A DNA stretch of 64,000 nucleotides from Candidatus Uabimicrobium amorphum (GTDB lineage Bacteria; Planctomycetota; Uabimicrobiia; Uabimicrobiales; Uabimicrobiaceae): positions 6,958,501 to 7,022,500 of the forward strand of contig NZ_AP019860.1 of NCBI RefSeq assembly GCF_009002475.1. The letters are read 5' to 3'. The notes under the pieces are model-generated. The model had not been told where the DNA came from. It ran no database searches and worked only from the letters and a program-made list of their open reading frames with translations. Below, piece after piece: positions 9,269-16,560 of this stretch. Numbering within the stretch: position 1 is the stretch's first letter; every line of letters starts with the position of its first letter. The translations under genes were made by a program, and so were the position numbers.

Positions 9269-10858
9269 GTTTTGTCCTAATGTCTGTCGCTGGTTATCGA
9301 AAACGTTTGTCGCGAGTAATAGAAAAAGACTGGGCCACATGCTAGCGTTTGTCGCTAGTAATAGAAAAAGACTGGGCCACATGCTAGCGTTTGTCGCTAG
9401 TAATAGAAAAAGACTGAACCACAGAGACACAGAGAAAATTTATATTATGTTGTGATTACACTTAATAAAAGAGCATGTAAATTCGAATAGTATTTCTTCT
9501 ATACAAAAGCTTAGATGATTACATCTATTCTATTTGTAGTAACAATAAAACAGAGAATAACGTTACGATGGTAATTTTTTACCTTTCTCTGTGGTTCATT
9601 TGTCGCTAGTAATAGAAAAAGACTGGGCCACATGCTAGCGTTTGTCGCTAGCAATAGAAAAAGATTGAACCACAGAGACACAGAGAAAATTTATGTTATG
9701 TTGTGATTACACTTAATAAAAGAGCATGTAAATTCGAATAGTATTTCTTCTATACAAAAGCTTAGACGATTACATCTATTCTATTTGTAGTAACAATAAA
9801 ACAGACAATAACGTTACGATGGTAATTTTTTACCTTTCTCTGTGTCTCTGTGGTTTATTTGTCGCTAGTAATAGAAAAAGACTGGGCCACATGCTAGCGT
9901 TTGTCGCTAGTAATAGAAAAAGACTGAACCACAGAGACACAGAGAAAATTTATATTATGTTGTGATTACACTTAATAAAAGAGCATGTAAATTCGAATAG
10001 TATTTCTTCTATACAAAAGCTTAGATGATTACATCTATTCTATTTGTAGTAACAATAAAACAGACAATAACGTTACGATGGTAATTTTTTACCTTTCTTT
10101 GTGTCTCTGTGGTTCATTTGTCGCTAGTAATAGAAAAAGACGGGGCCACATGCTAGCGTTTGTCGCTAGTAATAGAAAAAGACTGAACCACAGAGACACA
10201 GAGAAAATTTATATTATGTTGTGATTACACTTAATAAAAGAGCATGTAAATTCGAATAGTATTTCTTCTATACAAAAGCTTAGATGATTACATCTATTCT
10301 ATTTGTAGTAACAATAAAACAGAGAATAACGTTACGATGGTAATTTTTTACCTTTCTCTGTGGTTCATTTGTCGCTAGTAATAGAAAAAGACTGGGCCAC
10401 ATGCTAGCGTTTGTCGCTAGTAATAGAAAAAGACTGAACCACAGAGACACAGAGAAAATTTATGTTATGTTATGTGATTACACTTAATAAAAGAGCATGT
10501 AAATTCGAATAGTATTTCTTCTATACAAAAGCTTAGATGATTACATCTATTCTATTTGTAGTAACAATAAAACAGACAATAACGTTACGATGGTAATTTT
10601 TTACCTTTCTCTGTGTCTCTGTGGTTCAAAACATTCAGGAAGAGATAATCAAATACTATGAAGAAACACGTACCCAGCGTCGCAGTACGTTCTGCGCGAT
10701 CGGGGCATCGTCCTGGGTTTTCGTTAAAGTACTGAGTGTCTTTGCCAACACCTTTCTTCTATACAAAAGCTTAGACGATTACATCTATTCTATTTGTAGT
10801 AACAATAAAACAGACAATAACGTTACGATGGTAATTTTTTACCTTTCTCTGTGTCTCT
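9269..10858. repeat. Array of 42-bp and 251-259-bp repeats upstream of the vWA/FGE gene
   Basis: Three tandem 42-bp units (TTTGTCGCTAGTAATAGAAA...GGGCCACATGCTAG) lie at 9296-9416. Five copies of a larger unit follow, with GAACCACAG starts at 9416, 9667, 9926, 10185 and 10436 (periods 251, 259, 259, 251). The 8-bp differences come from loss of one GTGTCTCT. Each unit holds a full dispersed element with inverted ends plus two 42-bp relics. No coding capacity is seen. A copy of the MoxR 3' end and a truncated element fill 10621-10858. Confidence 0.9.
10656..10752 (-). pseudogene. Duplicated 3' end of the MoxR ATPase gene
   Basis: The sequence 10621-10752 repeats 12291-12422 with only a few mismatches. 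It carries the last 32 or so codons and the TAG stop of the MoxR gene. It then joins abruptly to the middle of a dispersed element (TTTCTTCTATACAAAAGC). It has no start or upstream coding part and cannot be functional. Confidence 0.85.
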
Positions 10859-12287
10859 GCAGGAGTTTCAGTAATTAGCTAAAGATTAGAATTAACAGAA
10901 GAAAGAAGAAAGGAGAGTGATGCAACTGTTTTAATTTAATATAATTAGGGGAATTCAAAATTCAAAAATTCAAAAATTAGTTTCCTTTTTAAGGATATAA
11001 AAATGGAAACAGGAATTCCCCTGATAGATAGAGTACAAGAAATATATCCGTGGTACAAGAGTGAAGAGTATAAAAAATTGGAAGAAAGATATGGTACGAG
11101 AGTAAAAGAAACTCTAAATGAACTGATACTTTATCCAATATTTCAATTTGATAGTATTAATGATATTTCACAAACGTTACAAAAGAACAAAAACAAATAT
11201 TATGATCTTTTGAAAGACAAAGATGTCGATTGGTGGCAACTAATCAAAGAAATAAGCTTTGGGCTATTAGTAACGTTCTTAAAAAAATACAGAAGCAAAA
11301 AAGAGAAATCGTCAAAGAGTCGTTGGAAAATAAGACTAATTTTAGACAGCACGATAATAAAACGCTGGGGAAGAAAAATGGCATATACATTTAACGTGTA
11401 CAATCCAACAGATAGGTGCTACATGCATGCGCAAAAATTGTTATTTTTTGCTGTATGCGTAGGAAAAGATAAATTCATTTTTCCTTTAGCCCCCACTTTT
11501 ATTACATCGAAACAGCACCCTAATCATGTAAGTCCAAAAGTGCAAATAAAACAGATGCTTTTAGAATTAAATAATTATGTACATGCCAACGGTCTTACTC
11601 TTGATGGGGTGCGCATGGTTACCGACTCGGAATACTCCATCATTGAAGTTATGAAACTAGCAAAGCAACTTGGTCTTGAATTCTATGGAGCATTAAAGTC
11701 TTCGTGGGTTGTTAATATCGATTCTGTTGATACTCATGTTTTAGAACTTAAGAATGGTTGTATTCCTAAGCCTCCGAAGCATAGTCATTCGATCGGTTTG
11801 TACTATCGTTTAAATGCATCGCATAACATTCTCGGCGATATTGCTCTGTTAATTAAACCCTACTTTTGCCCATTTACTCGTCGGCTTAAATATTCTGTTT
11901 TTCTCTCTTCTAACCCCAATGTTAACTCTAATGTTATACATCAAGAGCATTCTGTTAGATGGAAGATCGAAAACATGTTTCGCGACTTTAAGCATGTTCT
12001 TGCCATTGCTTCTTATCATGGAACTTATCATGTCGCACAAAATGCTTCTTTTGCCATCAGTTCTTTACGTTTTATTTTTGCTCGTCTTTCTTTGAAAGTT
12101 GCTGCTCTTTCTCCTTCTTTGCGTTGGAATATCAAAAATACTAAATTTACTCTTACTAAACTTTCTCGTTATATTCGAGATCATTATTTTCTTGATTCTA
12201 AATCATTTAAATTAAAACGGTTGCAGTACTCTCCCCTTTCTTCTGTTAGGTAACTCCTACTTATCCGACTACTACGGAAACTTCTGC
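10859..12287 (+). mobile_element. Insertion sequence, IS4-superfamily-like
   Basis: The imperfect inverted ends are GCAGGAGTTTCAGTA at 10859 and, inverted, GCAGAAGTTTCCGTA ending at 12287. They enclose one transposase gene. The flanks are TCT/TCT, and joining them restores GTGTCTCTGTGGTTC, the end of the dispersed element. The IS therefore landed inside an element copy with a 3-bp (possibly 4-bp) target duplication, short for classical IS4 members. Confidence 0.8.
11003..12253 (+). CDS. DDE transposase of the IS
   Basis: A 416-residue transposase with AAGGA 8 nt before the ATG. The DDE acidic triad is visible as ILDSTI (first Asp), MVTDSEY (second Asp) and RWKIENMFRDFK (Glu). The last motif keeps the R-(3)-E-(6)-K spacing of the IS4 family YREK signature, with His in place of the Tyr. 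The length is typical and the frame intact, so the element may be active. It is not related to the host function of the neighbouring genes. Confidence 0.9.
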   Translation: METGIPLIDRVQEIYPWYKSEEYKKLEERYGTRVKETLNELILYPIFQFDSINDISQTLQKNKNKYYDLLKDKDVDWWQLIKEISFGLLVTFLKKYRSKKEKSSKSRWKIRLILDSTIIKRWGRKMAYTFNVYNPTDRCYMHAQKLLFFAVCVGKDKFIFPLAPTFITSKQHPNHVSPKVQIKQMLLELNNYVHANGLTLDGVRMVTDSEYSIIEVMKLAKQLGLEFYGALKSSWVVNIDSVDTHVLELKNGCIPKPPKHSHSIGLYYRLNASHNILGDIALLIKPYFCPFTRRLKYSVFLSSNPNVNSNVIHQEHSVRWKIENMFRDFKHVLAIASYHGTYHVAQNASFAISSLRFIFARLSLKVAALSPSLRWNIKNTKFTLTKLSRYIRDHYFLDSKSFKLKRLQYSPLSSVR

Positions 12288-12325
12288 TCTGTGGTTCAAA
12301 ACATTCAGGAAGAGATAATCAAATA

Positions 12326-13336
12326 CTATGAAGAAACACGTACCCAGCGTTGCAGTACGTTCTGCGCGATCGGGGCATCGTCCTGGGTTTTCGTTAAAGT
12401 ACTAAGTGTTTTTGCCAATACCTCTCCTTGCTCACGCAAGCTTCCTTTTTCGTGTAAACCAAATCCGCGTAAGGTTGTTAGCCATCCTAGCAACTCAGCA
12501 GTAGCAGGTTTTTTATGCAGTCCAGCGTTGCGCACCAAATCGAAAAACTCCAACGCCTGAGAAACGAAGGTTTCTTTTTCATTGAACTCAGGTATACGCA
12601 TATGAATGATCTCTTCTAGTCGCTCTTGATCAGGAAAAGGAACGTCGTAATAGACACAGCGACGTAAAAACGGATCCGGCAGCGGTTTTTCGTTATTACT
12701 GGTAAAAATAATCACAGGCTTCATCGCGCGCTCTGCGACGATCTTCTCGTGTGATAAAAATGGAATGCGAAAATACATTTGTTCGATTTCGTTAAGGATA
12801 TCGTTGGGAAAATCGCGTGGTGCCTTGTCGACCTCATCAATCAGCACAATAGAACGCTGTTGCCCTGGATGTTTGAAATCTTCGGGTAGTAAAGCATCGT
12901 CTATTTTTTTTGGGCTAATTGCATGCAAAATAGCGCGTCCTAGCGCCTGGTAGTTGATGTAATTGGCGGCTTTGGTTTTTTCTCCACCGATTTGCGCTTC
13001 GTGAAAGCGTCCGAGGGTATCGTAGGTATAAAAAATCTCGTCGGAAGTACTTGTTGATTTGGTCTCAAACTTTAACGGTTCGCTCCAACCTAACTTCCAT
13101 GCCAGGTAGTACGCGAAACGCGTTTTCCCTGTGCCCGCTTCCCCGGTGAGAAGAAGTGGTTGATTGAGTAACATCGCAATATCCACCGCATCGATAAGTC
13201 CAGCATCGGGAACATAGCCTTCCGGATCTTCACCCACTTCCAGATGCGAGAGTTGCATTGGTTTACGCGCATCTTCCCATTTTTGCGAGTACGGAAACTC
13301 CACTGCGGTGTTTTTTTTGCTTCTTCTTTTTGCCAT
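12326..13336 (-). CDS. MoxR-family AAA+ ATPase
   Basis: A 336-residue AAA+ protein. Walker A is GEAGTGKT in PLLLTGEAGTGKTRFAYYL, Walker B is VLIDEVDKA, sensor 1 is IIFTSNN, and PDPFLRRCVYYDVPF is the region with the arginine finger, so it should hydrolyse ATP. MoxR ATPases act as chaperone-like remodelers together with vWA proteins. It starts 13 nt after the upstream caspase gene (AAAGGT ribosome site) and is surely co-transcribed with it. The matching vWA-like/FGE gene lies on the same strand 3 kb further, beyond the IS and repeat array. The last 32 codons are duplicated at 10.66 kb. The full C-terminus seems intact. Confidence 0.93.
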   Translation of the reverse strand: MAKRRSKKNTAVEFPYSQKWEDARKPMQLSHLEVGEDPEGYVPDAGLIDAVDIAMLLNQPLLLTGEAGTGKTRFAYYLAWKLGWSEPLKFETKSTSTSDEIFYTYDTLGRFHEAQIGGEKTKAANYINYQALGRAILHAISPKKIDDALLPEDFKHPGQQRSIVLIDEVDKAPRDFPNDILNEIEQMYFRIPFLSHEKIVAERAMKPVIIFTSNNEKPLPDPFLRRCVYYDVPFPDQERLEEIIHMRIPEFNEKETFVSQALEFFDLVRNAGLHKKPATAELLGWLTTLRGFGLHEKGSLREQGEVLAKTLSTLTKTQDDAPIAQNVLQRWVRVSS

Positions 13337-13349
13337 TTTGTTTTACCTT

Positions 13350-15653
13350 TTATTTCTGATGATGGTTACATGTACAATCTGCATCGCTATCTTCGTTGAT
13401 AAACAAAAACTCCCCGGTGTTTTCATATCCGGTGATCGGAAGATTCGCACGAATGTAGAGCGGTTGTTGGCCCGTTTCACCTTCGACTTTTTTCTTGATG
13501 TTGACCACCAATTGTGAAGTGTCAAGGCAATCTTGATTATTGCGCAATGCTTCGAGGAAAAAATTGATAAAAGGCGAGTGACCTTTATCCTGATATTCGT
13601 CCATCGCTTCTTGTGAAGCATTGCTCGAAGTAAAGATCTGATAACTCTTGCGCTTCATATTCTCGACGATATAACGCGATTTATGCTCTTTTTCGCGTTC
13701 AATGCCTTTTTTGCCGGAACGCGTAACGAGTTTTCCCGAATAGCAACAGTCGGCAACCACAAGAAGGTGCCCCGCTTTTTCGGCAATAGAATCGGTAAGA
13801 TCCTTAAGGGTCGCATAACCAAATTCATCGTCTTGCGCCTGCCAAAATCCCTTTTTACGATTATTGATTCCTCCGTGCCCAGCGTAAAAAATGACAACAG
13901 AATCGTCCTTACCACAATCGTCGTATAGTTTTTCTAGGGCATTTTTGATGTCTTTGGTGGTCACTGTTTTTTTCTCCGCGTTATTTCCCGCAAGCACACG
14001 AATATTTTTCTCGTCAAACCCATATTTTTGCATGAGAACATGACGTAAACACAGGGCATCATTCTCCGGTGTCTTCAAATGCGACCAGTCTTTACCATCG
14101 TACTTGGTGATATAAATAATCAGCGCGCGGTAGGTGGCGGAGATCGGCTCCCAAATTTTAAGACTATTTTCATACGGCTGTTCGACAAAAATGATTTTTT
14201 TCGTTATCTTTTTCGATGTACTGCTGACCTTGTGAAATTTCAAATGCCAGGTTTTCCCCATACGCCTTACCTTGACCAAAGTACCATACTTATCGAGGAT
14301 ACTAAGTCCTTTCCACTTGCTTATGTTCGTACCAAATGATTCAAGATTTTGATTGGTGGCGGTTTCACGGTATAAAAACATTGGTTGACTAGCAGCAACA
14401 GGTTTTGGCCACACCGCGGTGGCAATGACAAATCCCAAAAGCAAAGAACAGAATACCGCAGCGACAATTTTCGGTGTCGGGCTTTGAGGGATACGCAAAA
14501 TTTCCATACCACGAACTTCTTTGATGATATTGACAAAATCCAACATCGCGATGCGTTCGTGTTTTTCGAAAAAAGTATGACATTTTGTTTTGATTTGCTT
14601 TAATTGCTCTTCGCTAAATTCGGTCTTGTGCTCTTCAATCCACTTCAACACATCACTTTGACGTAAGGGGCGTAATTGAGGCAAAGAGTGAAATACACCG
14701 TAGTACGGCAAGTCCTTTATTTCTTCTAAAGATTTCAGTGGTCGATACTTTTGGTCTGGTGTCATTTTGCGCAACGTTAATGTATACCAAAGTTTCTTCA
14801 ACGCAATTACCCAACTTGGTAGTTTGTTGTACTCAATGCACAAAAATACGCATAGCAGATTATGCCGCAACTGCGGCCATTTTTCGCGATTGAGTTTTTT
14901 TAACCAATTGTGGACTACCTCGGTACCACGCTTTTTCCAATCACGTGCTGCAACGGGAAGACGTAGCACCACCGCCTTGCGTTGCCCACCTGCCGGAGGG
15001 CATAGTTTTTTGACTTTGCGCGTTAAATGAAGTTCCGGAGATTCTACATCGTCATCTGGCCATTGCAGTGGCGGTCGTTTCCCACGATCTACAATGACAT
15101 TGGTTTTTGCCGTTTCTTGTATGATATTCTCCAGTTTGCGATGTTCGACAACATCCAGGTACTGCGCACAACACTCTTCTTCTGGACCGTGCACGACGAA
15201 GAATAACGGTCGTTCCTTACTGTCCTCATTCTCACACCAATCTTCGAACAGCATGTGCATGGTGTCTGTTTGTGAATCGCGGTTGCACAAGTATGCAAGT
15301 GCACTATCTTTTTTTGGTGGTGGCGGTGAAGTTTTTACTTTTACCCGTTCATTCTGGTTAATTTCCGGTCGTTGTAGACGATTGTAAAATACCGGAGTCT
15401 GACACAATTTTTCTAACCACTTTCTGGCAAAGGGGTAGGTGGTAAATTTATCTAGCCACGGCCCAAGAAGATTTTCTTGCATTAGGTGATCTAGTAATTT
15501 TTGCCATGACTGAGCACTATCTAGGGAAATTTTGTACCATTTTTTTAGCTTGAATGCGACAAGTACCTCATGTGCTTCGTCCGCTAGGCGGTGGGTAAAA
15601 AAATCGAGTGCTAGTTGTTCAATTTCTTCGCTAGTAAGATTTTGTTGGTTCAT
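13350..15653 (-). CDS. EAD / iSTAND-like / caspase effector, membrane-anchored
   Basis: A 767-residue protein. Residues 1-90 are helical and resemble a Death-like effector-associated domain (EAD). Residues about 120-330 begin LCNRDSQTDTMHMLFEDW...FFVVHGPEEECCAQYL, the pattern of the inactive STAND (iSTAND) module found with EADs. A single helix at about 396-415 precedes a short beta region, and the C-terminal half is a C14 caspase-like peptidase with His593 in YAGHGG and Cys637 in DCCYSG. Both catalytic residues are present. It precedes the MoxR gene by 13 nt. The architecture points to a regulated suicide or processing protease; the EAD and iSTAND labels are from pattern recognition and less sure than the caspase call. 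The ribosome site is weak. Confidence 0.88.
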   Translation of the reverse strand: MNQQNLTSEEIEQLALDFFTHRLADEAHEVLVAFKLKKWYKISLDSAQSWQKLLDHLMQENLLGPWLDKFTTYPFARKWLEKLCQTPVFYNRLQRPEINQNERVKVKTSPPPPKKDSALAYLCNRDSQTDTMHMLFEDWCENEDSKERPLFFVVHGPEEECCAQYLDVVEHRKLENIIQETAKTNVIVDRGKRPPLQWPDDDVESPELHLTRKVKKLCPPAGGQRKAVVLRLPVAARDWKKRGTEVVHNWLKKLNREKWPQLRHNLLCVFLCIEYNKLPSWVIALKKLWYTLTLRKMTPDQKYRPLKSLEEIKDLPYYGVFHSLPQLRPLRQSDVLKWIEEHKTEFSEEQLKQIKTKCHTFFEKHERIAMLDFVNIIKEVRGMEILRIPQSPTPKIVAAVFCSLLLGFVIATAVWPKPVAASQPMFLYRETATNQNLESFGTNISKWKGLSILDKYGTLVKVRRMGKTWHLKFHKVSSTSKKITKKIIFVEQPYENSLKIWEPISATYRALIIYITKYDGKDWSHLKTPENDALCLRHVLMQKYGFDEKNIRVLAGNNAEKKTVTTKDIKNALEKLYDDCGKDDSVVIFYAGHGGINNRKKGFWQAQDDEFGYATLKDLTDSIAEKAGHLLVVADCCYSGKLVTRSGKKGIEREKEHKSRYIVENMKRKSYQIFTSSNASQEAMDEYQDKGHSPFINFFLEALRNNQDCLDTSQLVVNIKKKVEGETGQQPLYIRANLPITGYENTGEFLFINEDSDADCTCNHHQK

Positions 15654-15802
15654 ATTGCAATTCTTTTTAAATGTGGGAGAGTTTGGTTATTGCATTGTTT
15701 ATTTTAGTGAATTAATTATTTTAAGTGAAAATTGTGGGATGTCAAGTGTCAACGATTTGAGAGGTGTGTCTGAGTTTTGAGAGTCGCTTAAATGTTTGGT
15801 AG

Positions 15803-16321
15803 TCGCTTCCTGAATGTTTTGAACCACAGAGACACAGAGAAAGGAAATTAGGTTCTTTGGGTTTGTTTATTTCTTTGTTATAGCATTTGTTGTCGTTTTG
15901 GATGTTAGAATAAAAGCATTAAAAGGAGACAGGTTATGAACAATATTACAGGTGACATTATTGGTTGTGCTATAGAAGTACATCGCAATCTTGGGCCAGG
16001 ACTTCTTGAATCTGTTTATGAAAAGTGCTTGGCTAAGGAGTTTTTTATTCGTGGAGTATCTTTTCATCAGCAAAAACAGTTGCTTGTTGATTATAAGGGA
16101 CTAAAAATCGACAACTGCGAATTTCGCGTTGATTTTTTGGTTGCGGAATGCGTTATTGTAGAGATTAAAGCTGTGGAACGAGTCATTCCTGTGCATCACG
16201 CGCAAGTTATTTCTTACATGAAGCTTTCGGGATGCAAGCTGGGATTACTTATCAATTTCAATGTCACACAACTGATAAAAGGTGTGAAACGTTTTATATT
16301 ATAAAATATTTTTCTGTGGTG
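15803..16321 (+). mobile_element. Gene-bearing copy of the dispersed element (carries GxxExxY gene)
   Basis: The left end TCGCTTCCTGAATG...GAACCACAGAG starts at 15803. The right end is a shortened inverted version (TTTTTCTGTGGTG, 16307-16321) just after the GxxExxY stop. The next unit begins at once with the same left end. It looks like a passenger-carrying form of the repeat. Confidence 0.5.
15936..16304 (+). CDS. GxxExxY family protein (PD-(D/E)XK-like)
   Basis: A 122-residue protein with AAAAGGAG upstream of the ATG. It carries the family hallmark GLLESVYE, preceded by IIGCAIEVHRNLGPG, then FRVDFLV and VIVEIKAVE, which match the acidic and Lys positions of the PD-(D/E)XK nuclease fold. 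The GxxExxY family has no settled function. The gene sits between ends of the dispersed CCACAGAG element, and a shorter unit holding only its last 85 bp follows directly. It may therefore be a passenger of that element rather than part of the caspase clusters on either side, which run on the other strand. Confidence 0.9.
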   Translation: MNNITGDIIGCAIEVHRNLGPGLLESVYEKCLAKEFFIRGVSFHQQKQLLVDYKGLKIDNCEFRVDFLVAECVIVEIKAVERVIPVHHAQVISYMKLSGCKLGLLINFNVTQLIKGVKRFIL

Positions 16322-16331
16322 TAAAAGTTAT

Positions 16332-16509
16332 TCGCTTCCTGAACGCTTTGAACCACAGAGACACAGAGAAAGAAAATTTGTTGTCACTAAAACATAATCT
16401 AAGATTACCTACCAATTTCAATGTAACACAACGAATAAAAGACATAAAACGTTTCGCATTATAAAATATTTTCTCTGTGTCTCTGTGGTTCAAAACATTC
16501 AGGAAGCGA
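16332..16509. mobile_element. Internally deleted copy of the GxxExxY-bearing element
   Basis: Near-perfect inverted ends of about 40 bp (TCGCTTCCTGAA...GAACCACAG and its complement ending TTCAGGAAGCGA) enclose about 95 bp. The interior matches the 3' end of the GxxExxY gene just upstream (ATTTCAATGTAACACAAC...AAACGTTTCGCATTATAAAATATT). It looks like a MITE formed by internal deletion of a gene-bearing parent. Confidence 0.7.
16384..16470 (+). pseudogene. Remnant of GxxExxY gene 3' end
   Basis: About 85 bp align to 16218-16312 with scattered mismatches and small losses. The remnant lies inside the inverted ends of the element described at 16332. Confidence 0.7.
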
Positions 16510-16537
16510 CTCTCAAACATCGAAGCGATTCGCTCTT

Positions 16538-16556
16538 GAGCCACAGAGACACAGAG
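16538..16556 (+). repeat. Half-copy of the dispersed element after the caspase gene
   Basis: GAGCCACAGAGACACAGAG lies 4 nt beyond the stop codon of the caspase lipoprotein gene, with no inverted partner nearby. Confidence 0.7.
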
Positions 16557-16560
16557 TCCT

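Noticed and set aside
9269..9430. N-terminal extension of the vWA/FGE protein with hydrophobic 14-residue repeats (LFLLLATNASMWPS)
   Set aside because: This is only translation of the 42-bp non-coding repeats. AGGAC before the ATG at 9268 marks the true start.
9269..10858. CRISPR array
   Set aside because: Repeats are 42 bp in direct tandem or about 255 bp; there are no unique spacers of even length and no cas genes. The units are copies of a dispersed inverted-repeat element.
16299..16544. 81-codon minus-strand frame containing NHRDTEK
   Set aside because: NHRDTEK is the translation of the CCACAGAG repeat; the rest is antisense of the GxxExxY remnant.
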